A stretch of 64,000 bases of DNA from Gammaproteobacteria bacterium. GTDB taxonomy: Bacteria > Pseudomonadota > Gammaproteobacteria > UBA6429 > Thiohalophilaceae. The position numbers were made by a program, and so were the translations under genes. Within the stretch, counting starts at the first letter, position 1, and each line of letters starts with the position of its first letter. This document shows, in pieces, positions 17,235 through 26,658 of the stretch. The stretch lies in assembly GCA_029880855.1 (NCBI GenBank), contig JAOUNS010000008.1:62001-126000 (forward strand), given 5' to 3'. The notes beneath the pieces are model-generated. The model had not been told where the DNA came from. It made no database searches and saw only the letters and a list, made by a program, of their open reading frames with translations.

Positions 17235-17663
17235 ATGAAAGTCATGATTCGCCTGTTTTTTCGTCTGATCCGCCGCATTGTGGGTCCCATTATGTTATTC
17301 ATCGACTGGATAACCACTCCCAGGGGTGTGCAACGCGATGAAAAAGAACAGGAAAAGATCGATCTGGATACACAGAACCTCACCCTGTATCAATTCAAGA
17401 CCTGCCCTTTCTGTATCAAGGTACGTCGTCATGCCAAACGACTCTCACTGAATATCGAGACGCGCGATGCCCAGCATGATCCCATCAGCCGCACCCAACT
17501 GTTAACCGGTGGTGGTGAAATCAAGGTCCCCTGCCTGAAACTGACCAATGAGGCCGGCGAGGATCGCTGGATGTATGAATCCAGAGAAATTATCCACTAT
17601 CTGGATGCCCAGTTTGGCGCCGCCCAAAACACAAACAACGAGCAACACGCCACCCGGCACTGA
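17235..17663 (+). CDS. Membrane-anchored glutaredoxin-like protein
   Basis: The 142-residue product begins MKVMIRLFFRLIRRIVGPIM, an N-terminal basic-hydrophobic segment that may be a membrane anchor. A glutaredoxin domain then contains the active site TCPFCIKVRR and the VPCL cis-proline loop near KVPCLKL. It should use or exchange dithiols in the cytoplasm or at the membrane. GTG at 17220 gives five extra residues; ATG at 17235 is preferred. It could be co-transcribed with the HI0933 flavoprotein. Confidence 0.85.
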   Translation: MKVMIRLFFRLIRRIVGPIMLFIDWITTPRGVQRDEKEQEKIDLDTQNLTLYQFKTCPFCIKVRRHAKRLSLNIETRDAQHDPISRTQLLTGGGEIKVPCLKLTNEAGEDRWMYESREIIHYLDAQFGAAQNTNNEQHATRH

Positions 17664-17789
17664 GCCAAGCGGCACTTGAACCGGTGCCCCTGCTCAGGCC
17701 GGCGGCCCGGTGCATGCCTTCAAGTTTTAGTTAAGCAGGGATGGACTGATCGGCAACTCAAGACATTGCCTTATGCGGAGCACTGCCTC

Positions 17790-18470
17790 TCAGGCAGATT
17801 CATACCACTCCAGCGGCGTTGGCAACGCCAGTGCGGTGTATTCGATATGCACTATCCTTCTATGACTGGGAGCTGTTGCCTTGCGTGAGGAATGAAACAA
17901 TAACGGGCTCATTAATAACACATCACCCGGTTTGGCATTGCATTCGATAATTTCCGCATGCTCCACCGTATCCAAAATTTGTTTGGAAGAGATCCTGCCT
18001 TTGCTATGTGTCCCCGCCACCACTCTTAACACACCCGACTCTGAATTTGTCTCATCCAGATGAATTCTTAAGGTCAGCGTATTTGCCAAATATTCCACCG
18101 GTGGTTCCACATGCACCACGCCCTGTTTTATGCTCCAGGGACCAAACCCGGTTGCAGCGTGTCTTGATTTTACAGCGATCGAGGTATCCTGATGCCAGGC
18201 CACATTCCAGTTGGCTTCCGGCACCTTGTCAAAAAATACCGATCTTACCGGTTTGGCCTTATCACCCAGTATTTCACAGACAACAGACAGCAAATGCGTG
18301 GAATTGGCCAATTCGCGAATATAAGGCACTTTATTCATCAAGTTCCTTATTCCATAGTTATTCATTTCTTTTTCGAATACTGACAATTCAGCAATCAACC
18401 GTGAAACAATGTCATTGTCCAGGGCTGACTCAATGAGATAGTACCCATTGTTGTTATATTCTGACTTCAT
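17790..18470 (-). CDS. PhyH-family Fe(II)/2-oxoglutarate dioxygenase
   Basis: The 226-residue product has the iron-binding triad: His and Asp in NVAWHQDTSI (about residues 91-93) and a distal His in LLFHSS near 191, with an Arg in SHRRIVHIEY for 2-oxoglutarate. Such enzymes hydroxylate small molecules or lipids at the cost of O2 and 2-oxoglutarate; the substrate is unknown. No signal peptide. A decayed copy of the same gene lies 0.85 kb upstream (19320-19692), on the other side of the carbonic anhydrase gene. Confidence 0.88.
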   Translation of the reverse strand: MKSEYNNNGYYLIESALDNDIVSRLIAELSVFEKEMNNYGIRNLMNKVPYIRELANSTHLLSVVCEILGDKAKPVRSVFFDKVPEANWNVAWHQDTSIAVKSRHAATGFGPWSIKQGVVHVEPPVEYLANTLTLRIHLDETNSESGVLRVVAGTHSKGRISSKQILDTVEHAEIIECNAKPGDVLLMSPLLFHSSRKATAPSHRRIVHIEYTALALPTPLEWYESA

Positions 18471-18592
18471 TGAGATGTATACCGGTTAACCGTAAATGCA
18501 AAGTACAACCCGCGATATTGCAGTATCAACAATGGTGAATCATCGTTTAGGCGCATCAGGCGTTTCCCGGTATTTAATATCATTCGCTGTTG

Positions 18593-19204
18593 CTATTCAA
18601 AAAATTCCACTCTCCCGGTTGCCAAAGAATATTCAGCACCAACAATTTTCAGCTTGCCCTGTTGCACCAGATTTTCCAGTTTTTGGGAACCATGCATTAA
18701 TTGGTTGGTTGAGGCGAGAATATTGGCATGGATGCATGCTGCCAGTAATTTCTCGGGATCGTTTCTGATCTCGGTTTCAAACAACGTCTCTACGGCCGGC
18801 CGTATCCGATTCACAATAGAGAGCACGTTCGATGAATTTTTATCCGAGGGTTTATCCAGTTCATCAATTGTTGCCTTGACCGCACCACACATTGAATGCC
18901 CCAGGACAACCACCAACTGAGTACCAAACATTTCAGTTGCAAACTCAACACTGCCGACCTGGGAAGGCGCAACAATATTGCCTGCCACACGAATAACAAA
19001 AAGATCGCCCAGCCCTTGATCAAAAACAATTTCAGCGGGCACACGGGAATCGGAACAACCAAGAATAATCGCAAACGGTGTCTGGCCTTCAACGAAGGTC
19101 GCACGTTGTATTTGTTTTACGATCGTTTCAATACTGCGCACCCCGGATACGAAGCGCTCGTTACCTTCTTTCAATCTTTTGATGGCTTCATCTGCTGTAA
19201 TCAT
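18593..19204 (-). CDS. Beta-class carbonic anhydrase
   Basis: The enzyme interconverts CO2 and bicarbonate. The 203 residues contain the zinc cysteine and aspartate in GCSDSRVPAE, near residue 50, and the second zinc-binding pair in LGHSMCGAVKA near residue 101. FVIRVAGNIVAP and SVEFATEMFGTQLVVVLGH are also typical. No signal peptide, so it acts in the cytoplasm. It is a single gene flanked by an intact PhyH gene and a PhyH pseudogene. Confidence 0.95.
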   Translation of the reverse strand: MITADEAIKRLKEGNERFVSGVRSIETIVKQIQRATFVEGQTPFAIILGCSDSRVPAEIVFDQGLGDLFVIRVAGNIVAPSQVGSVEFATEMFGTQLVVVLGHSMCGAVKATIDELDKPSDKNSSNVLSIVNRIRPAVETLFETEIRNDPEKLLAACIHANILASTNQLMHGSQKLENLVQQGKLKIVGAEYSLATGRVEFFE

Positions 19205-19319
19205 ACTGACCGCTCTTTATACTGATAACATTAAAGACTGGATAAACAAGAGGTTAGGGATAGTATAACATAACCGTCCCGGCGCGTAGCCAAATTATTT
19301 TTAGCCCCCTTTGATAATT

Positions 19320-19692
19320 CAAACACACTTTACTGCGTAATTACTCTCTCGATCACTTATAACAAATTGCACAGCGGCTTCGTGCCTTGATTTTACTGCT
19401 ATCAAAGTGTCCTGTTGCCAGGCCGCATTCCAGTTGACACCGGGTAGTTTTTCTAAAAAAGACTGAGCGCACAGATTTAGCCTTATCACCCGGTATTTCA
19501 TACATATCAGACAATAAGGCTGTGGAATGCGTCAGATTGCGAATATAAGGGACTTTATTCACCAAGTCCCTTATGCCATCGTTGTTGATATCCTGATAAC
19601 ACAGCCAATTTCACCCTCAACCGCGCAACACGCTCATTATTCAAGGCATTCTCAATGAGATAGTTAGCGTTGTCTTTATATTCAGCTTTCAT
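19320..19692 (-). pseudogene. Decayed, truncated copy of the neighbouring PhyH gene
   Basis: From an ATG at 19692 the frame reads MKAEYKDNANYLIENALNNE, matching the start of the intact PhyH protein (MKSEYNNNGYYLIESALDND). The frame then shifts: a second frame continues NKVPYIRNLTHSTALLSDMY and VRSVFF, matching NKVPYIRELANSTHLLSVV and VRSVFF. A third shift gives GVNWNAAWQQDTLIAVKSR, matching ANWNVAWHQDTSIAVKSR; the first catalytic His is now Gln. The copy stops soon after this, so it lacks the last half. It cannot make an enzyme. Confidence 0.9.
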
Positions 19693-19784
19693 TAAACAGT
19701 TTACGACAACAGGCACTGTCGACAGAGAGATTGGTAATGCACTACAGCACAGATTGGTCGATTTCCCCCTCCTTCTATTTTTAC

Positions 19785-20276
19785 TTACACGCTGCTTAAC
19801 ATACCGGCTCTCACCAATTCCTGATGTTGTCCATTGATTGTCATGACAGCTTCGTCACCGCGAGTCCAGTGACTGAGTATAATCTCACTGGATTTTGTGT
19901 AACGATGGGCAATGCGAATTGAATATGATTTAAAGAGCCAGCTGCCAATTGACTGGAAATATACCGCCTCATCCAGATCTCGCCATTTAACGCCGGTTAT
20001 ACCCTTACTCCATGGCAATATTCCTGAATAAACCCACACGCCGACGTCATCGAAATAGAGGTGAAAACTTCTTAACAACAGGAATTGATATGCCACAACT
20101 GCCAGTGATCCAGCCAGAATAATAACACCTGCCATCGCTGAGGCAGACCATGCTGCCGGGGTGACAATTAAAAACAGGAAGAGTGCAGTAAGTATGACAC
20201 GCACATAAGCTGTCCATGCCTTGCCCCCAAGGCTTATAATGTCCGTGTTGTCATTTGAACGGTTATTTTGTTCCAT
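19785..20276 (-). CDS. Membrane protein with PH-like domain
   Basis: The 163-residue product has two adjacent membrane segments at about residues 24-70 (YVRVILTALFLFLIV; MAGVIILAGSLAVVAYQFLLL). A short soluble domain follows with FDDVGVWVYSGILPWSKGI and VKWRDLDEAVYFQS, resembling bacterial PH domains of the YdbS type. The family call is tentative. It starts a minus-strand group with a YcxB-like gene and SseB upstream of it. Confidence 0.55.
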   Translation of the reverse strand: MEQNNRSNDNTDIISLGGKAWTAYVRVILTALFLFLIVTPAAWSASAMAGVIILAGSLAVVAYQFLLLRSFHLYFDDVGVWVYSGILPWSKGITGVKWRDLDEAVYFQSIGSWLFKSYSIRIAHRYTKSSEIILSHWTRGDEAVMTINGQHQELVRAGMLSSV

Positions 20277-20366
20277 ATATTTCCTCCGATTTGTGAGTGT
20301 AAAACAGCTTAATCTTCACTGCCTCAAGTGACGTCTGAATGGCAATGTCTGAGTGAGACGTTATAA

Positions 20367-20867
20367 TTAACTGGCTTGTTTTGCATTCTTGACCTTCTCA
20401 ACAAGCCGGTTATAAAATTTTTCAAATTCATTGTCATTGGCAAAAGCACGTTTTGGAATAATGTGAATTCGATATGCATTAATCCTGACCAGGATAAAAT
20501 TTTTTGTTCTATAGACCTGAATAATGGCCTGCCATCTGGTTCTGGTCTCTGTTCCTGCGGTTTTTTCGTAAAATGATTCATCTTCCAGCCTGAACAGCGT
20601 TTCTCCTATCCAGCCTTTCTCTGCTGTAGCGGAGACAAGCTGAATAAAAATAATGAGATTAAATGTTATAAGAAAGATAACGCTGCCTATTAGCAACCAT
20701 GTCCACACCCAGACTGCAACATCACCTGCTGCCAACAGTTTGAATGAAGCCAGTCCGGCAACAAGATACAGGAGTGCAATAAAAAAGTAGTTGGCTCTCA
20801 GCTTAAAGAGCAAAATGTATTGCATTTTAAATAAGTCCAGACGACTTATGTTTGCTGATATTTCCAT
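20367..20867 (-). CDS. YcxB-like membrane protein
   Basis: The 166-residue product has two hydrophobic segments (FFIALLYLVAGLASFKLLA and VWTWLLIGSVIFLITFNLIIF). A C-terminal soluble part contains LFRLEDESFYEKTAGTETRT, RWQAIIQVYRTKNFILV, INAYRIHIIPKRAF and EFEKFYNRL, which is the YcxB family pattern. Its function is unknown. It lies 28 bases after the SseB stop and on the same strand. Confidence 0.72.
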   Translation of the reverse strand: MEISANISRLDLFKMQYILLFKLRANYFFIALLYLVAGLASFKLLAAGDVAVWVWTWLLIGSVIFLITFNLIIFIQLVSATAEKGWIGETLFRLEDESFYEKTAGTETRTRWQAIIQVYRTKNFILVRINAYRIHIIPKRAFANDNEFEKFYNRLVEKVKNAKQAS

Positions 20868-20895
20868 GCTTCATCCACTTCTGCGACGATTATGC

Positions 20896-21657
20896 TCACT
20901 GGAACAAACCGGAGTTTTTCTTTTGATAAAATGGCTCTATTTCATGGAAGTAATCGAGATTGCCGCCTTCTGTATCAACCCTGACAAAATCAACCGGCGG
21001 ATCAGCTATCTCAACTTCTTTGGCGATAATCCCTGCCGAGGCAATAATTTCATTCCAGTTTTCTGTTGCCAATATGCCGACCAGCGTATGTGGCGGGTCA
21101 CCTGTTGCAGGATTATAGAAGTGCGCCAAATACGCAGACAGCACTTCCTGTTGTGTTTTAAAATACGCTGTTAACGCCTCTGCCAGTTCGTGAGGGTAAT
21201 TTTTCGGTTGCCCGATTAATACCGTCGTCTCATTTTCAACTTCATATGTGTGTTCCGGTTCCCAAATTGTCCCGTTAACAATGCTTGCCACTTCATTGCG
21301 GGTAAATTCTTTTCCATACTCTGAACCCGGATTCAGAATCAACTCGGAGCCGTTAACAATTTCAAAGAATTCAAGGGCGTTAAATGCCAAATATCCGACT
21401 TCCGTATCAATAACAGCCTGTATGCGTGAAATAGACGAAAATACAGGTATATACAATTTCCCGTCAATTTCGATGTTTTGAATTTTCAGTTGCATGCCGG
21501 GTGCAAGTGTTTTCTTTCCCGCTTGCTCAGGAACCTCTCCATGCTGAATGATGAAAATATCCGACTCTGCCAGGTCCTTGTAAAATTGCGGCCGGTGAGC
21601 GGGATCTGTCGAAGCCTTAATCAGGGATTCTTCCAATTCGTTTTCCGGTTCAAACAA
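20896..21657 (-). CDS. sseB: SseB-family protein
   Basis: The 253-residue product matches enhanced serine sensitivity protein SseB: an N-terminal domain with ENELEESLIKASTDPAHRPQ, then FYKDLAESDIFII, VFSSISRIQAVI and a LILNPGSEYGKEF strand. A second domain runs from about residue 135. The E. coli protein alters sensitivity to serine, but its mechanism is not known. It has no signal peptide. It heads a three-gene minus-strand group with two small membrane proteins. Confidence 0.85.
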   Translation of the reverse strand: MFEPENELEESLIKASTDPAHRPQFYKDLAESDIFIIQHGEVPEQAGKKTLAPGMQLKIQNIEIDGKLYIPVFSSISRIQAVIDTEVGYLAFNALEFFEIVNGSELILNPGSEYGKEFTRNEVASIVNGTIWEPEHTYEVENETTVLIGQPKNYPHELAEALTAYFKTQQEVLSAYLAHFYNPATGDPPHTLVGILATENWNEIIASAGIIAKEVEIADPPVDFVRVDTEGGNLDYFHEIEPFYQKKNSGLFQ

Positions 21658-21928
21658 AATTATTCCTCCTGCCCAAGCATAATGACGAGCAATCCATACG
21701 CTAACATGCCCTGTTTTATGCGGCTGATCAAGTTGTCGTTATCCCAATGCTTAATAATTGACCAGAAGAATACTGACAAATTTATTAACAGTTCTATTGG
21801 ATTTAACAGACAGGGTGGCTTACTCCACTTGAGTCTGTTTGTGGCTTATGCACCGGCGATGGTGCCACAGGTCTTCTGCAAGGATTGAAGAATGTTTCAA
21901 CTCCGGCACCATCGCCGCGTGGGATGAT

Positions 21929-22732
21929 TCAGGCTGCGCTGGTCGAAACCAGTCGGGGTCTGGCGGGCGGGACGCTGTAGGTGTGGCGGGTCATCAGGTC
22001 CACACCGCATTGCAGACGTTCGAACCAGTCCAGGAATTGATTGATCATGGCCCGTCCGACAAAGGGGCGGCCGTGTTGCGGAACGATCATCTCCACATCC
22101 ATGGTGCGTACCATGGCGGCCCACAGGCGACAGGCGCGATTGGCGACCATGTAGCGTTCATGGAAGCCCTGCATCTTGTAGACATGGCGGTCGAAGTTAT
22201 TCACCGGTCGGCCGTGTTCGGCATCGGTGAGTGAAGCACCCACGTCACCGGAAAAGAGGATCTTGCTGACGGGATCATAAAAATGAAAGTTACCGACTGA
22301 GTGCAGGAAGTGCGCAGGGACAGCGACGATCTCACTCTCGCCAAAGGGCAGGCGCATACCCTGGTCCGGGATGGAGATAATACGACCTTCGCTTTTTTCC
22401 ACCATATAACCCGGCATCAGGTGCGGCAGAAAACGATCCCAGAGTTTGGAGATCACAATCTGGGCATCGGTATACATCAGCCACTTGTCCAGTGAGCTGA
22501 TGATATCCGGATCCTGGTGAGTGGCGACGACATAGTCCAGTTCACGGATCGAGGTCATTTTTGCAATGGCGTTGTAGAGCGGCTGATAGGTGAGATTACC
22601 GCCGGGATCGAACAGGGCGGAGTGATGACCGTGACTGATAAAAAACTGGTTGGACTGGATACCGTCACCGGATACCAAGTCCGTAAACAGGTGAACCTTG
22701 TGGTCACCGGCTTCAAAAAGCACCACCGACAT
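21929..22732 (-). CDS. MBL-fold metalloprotein of the oxygen-binding diiron (ODP) type
   Basis: From the ATG at 22732, behind a good AGAGGA site, the product has 267 residues. It resembles the metallo-beta-lactamase half of flavodiiron proteins without the flavodoxin half. Likely ligands lie in THQDPDI, AHFLHSVGNFHFYDP, LFSGDVGA and PQHGRPF. Such ODPs sense or bind O2 or act as reductases. The longer frame to 22831 adds a leader with no similarity. A proline-rich tail (SVPPARPR) ends the protein. Confidence 0.82.
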   Translation of the reverse strand: MSVVLFEAGDHKVHLFTDLVSGDGIQSNQFFISHGHHSALFDPGGNLTYQPLYNAIAKMTSIRELDYVVATHQDPDIISSLDKWLMYTDAQIVISKLWDRFLPHLMPGYMVEKSEGRIISIPDQGMRLPFGESEIVAVPAHFLHSVGNFHFYDPVSKILFSGDVGASLTDAEHGRPVNNFDRHVYKMQGFHERYMVANRACRLWAAMVRTMDVEMIVPQHGRPFVGRAMINQFLDWFERLQCGVDLMTRHTYSVPPARPRLVSTSAA

Positions 22733-22886
22733 ATTTCCCTCTCCCGTGTTATTTAAGGATTTGCTTATTTTGGCGCAGGAGACTAACGGAAGGTGTGCCG
22801 AGGCTGATTGATCTGGATCAGGTCGAGGCAAAAAAGCCCCATAAACCTGTCAAATGTGGTTATATATCTTTTTGTTTTATAAAGAA

Positions 22887-22910
22887 AAAAACCGGTCAGC
22901 GACCGGTTTT
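22887..22910 (-). terminator. Intrinsic terminator downstream of the PfkB-family gene
   Basis: AAAACCGGTC and GACCGGTTTT flank an AGC loop. Read on the minus strand the stem is followed by a T-rich run. It lies about 25 bases past the PfkB stop. Confidence 0.8.
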
Positions 22911-22936
22911 CGACTGGAACCAATGTGTAGCCTGGG

Positions 22937-23869
22937 TTACAGACACATGCCGAAGGTTTCCTTGAAACGGGCATCGAATTCGGCACGGGTATAGCTGTGG
23001 TTTTGTGTACCGTAGGACTCGATCTTGATGGCGCCGCACAGTGAGGCCATGCGACCGGTCATCTCCCAGTCCATGCCGTTCATGATGCCGTACAACAAAC
23101 CGGCGCGATAGGCATCACCGCAACCGGTGGGATCATTCACAACTGAAGTTTTGGCCAGTGGAATTTCATGGCGATGGTTTTTGGTGTAGATCACCGAACC
23201 TTCACCACCGCGGGTCACGATAAAGGCCTCCACCATTTCCGCCAGTTCATGGGCTGACTTACCGGTGCGCTCTTCCACCAACTGGGCTTCATAGTCATTC
23301 ACCGTAACCCAGGTGGCCTTGTCGATAAAGGACAACAGATCATCACCGTCAAACATGGGCAGCCCCTGACCCGGATCAAAGATGAAGGGGATATTGGCAT
23401 CGGCGAATTGTTCCGCATGTTGCAACATACCGTCGCGCCCGTCCGGTGAGATGATGCCGATCTTCGCACCCTGCGCATCACCGATTTTGTTTTCATGGGC
23501 GAAGTTCATGGCGCCCGGATGAAAGGCGGTGATCTGGTTATCGTCTTTATCGGTGGTGATAAAGGCCTGTGCGGTATAGCTGCTGTCGATGGTCGTCACA
23601 TGTTTGCGATTGATACCACACTTGTCCATCCACTCGGCATAGAGTGCGAAGTCCGTGCCCACTGTGCCCATGGGCAGCGGCTCACCACCCAGCAGTTTCA
23701 GGTTGTAGGCGATGTTACCGGCGCAACCGCCGAATTCACGCCGCATATCCGGCACCAGGAAAGAGACGTTCAGGATGTGTACCTTGTCGGGCAGAATGTG
23801 GTTCTTGAACTTGTCATGGAACACCATAATTGTATCGTAGGCAAAGGAACCACAAATCAATGCTGACAT
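22937..23869 (-). CDS. PfkB-family carbohydrate/nucleoside kinase
   Basis: The 310-residue kinase shows the PfkB signatures: FGGCAGNIAYNLKLLGGEP and the C-terminal DPTGCGDAYRAGLLYGI, with the catalytic Asp in GCGD. Its overall sequence, including an N-terminal ICGSFAYDTIM, looks like the adenosine-kinase or fructokinase-like bacterial clade. The substrate is not clear. It is a minus-strand gene just downstream of dgkA, with its own terminator. Confidence 0.9.
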   Translation of the reverse strand: MSALICGSFAYDTIMVFHDKFKNHILPDKVHILNVSFLVPDMRREFGGCAGNIAYNLKLLGGEPLPMGTVGTDFALYAEWMDKCGINRKHVTTIDSSYTAQAFITTDKDDNQITAFHPGAMNFAHENKIGDAQGAKIGIISPDGRDGMLQHAEQFADANIPFIFDPGQGLPMFDGDDLLSFIDKATWVTVNDYEAQLVEERTGKSAHELAEMVEAFIVTRGGEGSVIYTKNHRHEIPLAKTSVVNDPTGCGDAYRAGLLYGIMNGMDWEMTGRMASLCGAIKIESYGTQNHSYTRAEFDARFKETFGMCL

Positions 23870-23897
23870 ATTACACCTCTTTCATTTGAATTATTTT

Positions 23898-24266
23898 CTA
23901 CGCAAACCGATCCCAGGCAATCAAACCCCAGATCAGCGCAACATTGAACAGGCCCAGCATCACCGCAGCAGAGCCCATGTCCTTGGCGCGGCCGGCCAGT
24001 TCATGATATTCATCACCGGCCCGATCCACCACTGCTTCGATGGCGGAGTTAAGCAACTCGACGATTAACACCAGGAACAGCGCACCGATTAACAGGGCAT
24101 ATTCCACGGCGGAACGCCCCAACCAGATCGCAGCCGGTGTTAATAAAATCCCCAGGATCAATTCCTGGCGAAAGGCCGACTCATGTTTGACGGCGGCGAC
24201 CAGCCCTTGCCATGAATAGCCGGTTGCCGCAATGATACGGGCAAGTCCCGTTTTACCCGGTTTCAT
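23898..24266 (-). CDS. dgkA: Diacylglycerol kinase
   Basis: DgkA phosphorylates diacylglycerol to phosphatidic acid in the inner membrane, recycling lipid from membrane-derived oligosaccharide and LPS modification. The 122 residues hold three hydrophobic segments and the active-site motif ELLNSAIEAVVDRAGDEYHE, with AKDMGSAAVML following. It starts only seven bases after gcvPB, so it may be co-transcribed with the glycine cleavage genes. Confidence 0.95.
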   Translation of the reverse strand: MKPGKTGLARIIAATGYSWQGLVAAVKHESAFRQELILGILLTPAAIWLGRSAVEYALLIGALFLVLIVELLNSAIEAVVDRAGDEYHELAGRAKDMGSAAVMLGLFNVALIWGLIAWDRFA

Positions 24267-24273
24267 TATTTGT

Positions 24274-25719
24274 TTACCCCTTCCAGGTCAGATCCAGTTC
24301 GCGTGCCGCTTTCACATCATCCAGCCGTCGCACCGGCATGGTATGCGGCGCCTGACGAACCAGATCCGGTGAGGACTCGGCTTCCTGTTTGATTTTGCAC
24401 ATGGTATCAATGAAATAGTCCAGTGTCTCCTTTGATTCGGTTTCTGTCGGTTCAATGAGCAGACACTCGGGGACCAGCAAGGGGAAATAGGTGGTGGGCG
24501 CATGCACACCATAATCAAGCAGGCGTTTGGCAAAATCCATGGTATTCACTTCCAGTTCCTTGGCCTGCTTTTTCAGGGTAATGATAAATTCATGCGTGGC
24601 GCGACGCTTCGGATAGGCCGGATCAAATCCCGCCTGAGCCAATTTCGCCAGCATGTAGTTGGCGTTCAGCGTGGCATATTCGGCCACGCGCTCCATCCCT
24701 TCACTGCCCAGCAGACGGGCATAGACATAGGCCCGCAACAGGATGCCGGCATTCCCGGCAAAGGAGGCCATGCGGCCCATGCTTTGCGGCAGATCCTTTT
24801 CCCACAACATACGATAGGCATCACCTTCTTTCGCCACCACAGGGATAGGCATAAAGGGTAACAGGCGTTCACTGACCCCGACCGGACCGGCACCGGGACC
24901 GCCACCGCCGTGTGGTGTGGAGAAGGTCTTGTGCAGATTCATGTGGATCACATCAAAGCCCATATCACCCGGTTTTACCTTGCCCAGGATGGCATTGAGG
25001 TTGGCGCCATCGTAATACAGCAAGCCGCCTGCATCGTGGACAATCCTGGCGATCTCCTTGATACGACGTTCAAACACACCCAGGGTGGAGGGGTTGGTCA
25101 ACATGATACCGGCGGTCTTCGGCCCCACCGCCTTCTTTAATTCTTCAACATCCACGTCACCGTTTTTATCAGTGGGGATCTCTTTCACCTTGTAGTTGCA
25201 CATGGTGGCGGTGGCCGGGTTGGTGCCGTGGGCCGCATCGGGGACAAGGATTTCACAACGTTCGAAATCGTTCCGGGCATCATGATAGGCGCGGATCATT
25301 GCGACACCGGCAAACTCTCCCTGCGCACCGGCCATCGGCGCCAGTGAAACCCCTTTCATGCCGGTGACGTCACGCAGCATCTCCTGGAGTTCAAACATGC
25401 AACTCAAAAAACCCTGGCTTAAACTGTCCGGGCTGAGGGGATGACGTTGCAGAAAACCGGGCAACATGGCCAGTGAGTTACAGGCCCGCGGGTTGTATTT
25501 CATGGTGCAGGAACCCAGCGGATAGAAATGGGTATCAATGGAAAAGTTTTTTTGTGACAGTCGGGTATAGTGACGCACCGCCTGCATTTCCGATACCTCC
25601 GGCAACAACGGCCGAGACTTGCGCCGGAATTGTTCCGGGATGGCATTGGCGGTATCAAACTGTTCAACCTGTTGCGCGTGATTGACACGATTGGTTCTGG
25701 ACTGTTCAAAAATCAGCAT
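24274..25719 (-). CDS. gcvPB: Glycine dehydrogenase (decarboxylating) subunit 2
   Basis: P-protein subunit 2 decarboxylates glycine with PLP and passes the aminomethyl group to GcvH. The ATG at 25719 gives 481 residues; an upstream frame to 25776 lies in repeat sequence. The PLP lysine is in [14 protein letters not shown] near residue 261, and GSCTMKYNP and [16 protein letters not shown] are typical. The P-protein is split into two subunits here, unlike E. coli. tpx lies between this gene and gcvPA. Confidence 0.95.
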   Translation of the reverse strand: MLIFEQSRTNRVNHAQQVEQFDTANAIPEQFRRKSRPLLPEVSEMQAVRHYTRLSQKNFSIDTHFYPLGSCTMKYNPRACNSLAMLPGFLQRHPLSPDSLSQGFLSCMFELQEMLRDVTGMKGVSLAPMAGAQGEFAGVAMIRAYHDARNDFERCEILVPDAAHGTNPATATMCNYKVKEIPTDKNGDVDVEELKKAVGPKTAGIMLTNPSTLGVFERRIKEIARIVHDAGGLLYYDGANLNAILGKVKPGDMGFDVIHMNLHKTFSTPHGGGGPGAGPVGVSERLLPFMPIPVVAKEGDAYRMLWEKDLPQSMGRMASFAGNAGILLRAYVYARLLGSEGMERVAEYATLNANYMLAKLAQAGFDPAYPKRRATHEFIITLKKQAKELEVNTMDFAKRLLDYGVHAPTTYFPLLVPECLLIEPTETESKETLDYFIDTMCKIKQEAESSPDLVRQAPHTMPVRRLDDVKAARELDLTWKG

Positions 25720-25753
25720 ATCTCTATCCAACTGTTTATCAATAATATTGTTT

Positions 25754-25820
25754 AACGCAAAGACGCAAAAGCACAAAAAGATAAAAACAAATTTGTTTTG
25801 CGCCTTCGCGGCTTTGCGTT
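25754..25820. repeat. Palindromic repeat, AACGCAAAG family, copy 1
   Basis: AACGCAAAG at 25754-25762 and its reverse complement CTTTGCGTT at 25812-25820 bound a 67-base hairpin-like element whose centre is ACAAATTTGT. It lies between the tpx stop and the gcvPB start. A related element lies on the other side of tpx. Confidence 0.75.
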
Positions 25821-25833
25821 GATATTTTCTCTA

Positions 25834-26343
25834 TCAGGCCGGTACGGCTTCACCCAGGGCAGCCAGTGCTGCATCATAATTTGGTTCCTGGGCGATCTCG
25901 GGTACCAGTTCTGCATGTAACACCTTGTTGTTTTCATCCAGCACCACCACAGCGCGGGCGGTAATCCCGGCCAGCGGGCCATCCTGGATCAACACACCAT
26001 AGTCCTTGGCAAAGTTCTTGCTGCGCATCATGGACAGACTGACCACCTTATCGGTGTTTTCTGCGGTGCAAAACCGGCCCATGGCAAACGGCAGATCCGC
26101 GGAGATGATCAACATTACCGTATCATCACGTGCAGCATCGTTAAATTTCTTTGTTGAGGTTGCACAGACCGGGGTATCCAGACTGGGTACAATATTCAAC
26201 AACTTCTTCTTGCCCTTGAAATCCGCCAGTGACTTGTCAGCCAATTGCCCATCGGTCAGTTTAAAATCCGGTGCCTGACTGCCGACTGCGGGTAACTCAC
26301 CATTGGTATTAATCGCATTGCCTTGTAACGTAATCTTCGCCAT
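25834..26343 (-). CDS. tpx: Thiol peroxidase (Tpx)
   Basis: Tpx reduces peroxides with thioredoxin. About 169 residues from the ATG at 26343; another ATG two codons upstream sits too close to the GAGGAA site. The peroxidatic cysteine is in [14 protein letters not shown] near residue 59 and the resolving cysteine in [10 protein letters not shown] near residue 91. The gene is placed between gcvPA and gcvPB, on the same strand and bracketed by two AACGCAAAG-family repeats, which suggests insertion into the glycine cleavage operon. Confidence 0.95.
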   Translation of the reverse strand: MAKITLQGNAINTNGELPAVGSQAPDFKLTDGQLADKSLADFKGKKKLLNIVPSLDTPVCATSTKKFNDAARDDTVMLIISADLPFAMGRFCTAENTDKVVSLSMMRSKNFAKDYGVLIQDGPLAGITARAVVVLDENNKVLHAELVPEIAQEPNYDAALAALGEAVPA

Positions 26344-26423
26344 CGTCATTTCCTCAATTAGTTGTTATCCACACTCTTCATTCAAACAAACTACAACTGT
26401 TCACTATTCAACTGCATCAACAT

Positions 26424-26636
26424 AACGCAAAGGCGCCAAGACGCAGAGTACGCGAAATATTATTGTTATCTTGCTTTATCGTTGTCTTTCTTGCACGTCT
26501 TCACTAATGTTAAATCTTGCTGTGTTTTCCCTGCATACGGTAATTCAGGTATCAGCAAGAATCACTATTTAAACCAAATACAAAAGTTGCCACAGCCTGA
26601 TCTGATTTACTTTGGCGATCTTTGCGTCTTTGCGTT
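26424..26636. repeat. Palindromic repeat, AACGCAAAG family, copy 2 (213 bp)
   Basis: AACGCAAAG at 26424-26432 and CTTTGCGTT at 26628-26636 form the ends, with nearby degenerate echoes such as GACGCAGAG and CTTTGCGTC. The 195-base interior is AT-rich and holds no ORF of note. It separates tpx from gcvPA. Confidence 0.7.
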
Positions 26637-26658
26637 TTGTCTACCCCGGTGATATATC

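Noticed and set aside
25754-26636. Possible CRISPR array from repeated AACGCAAAG motifs
   Set aside because: The motif copies are palindromic ends of two elements, not evenly spaced repeats with unique spacers, and no cas gene is near.
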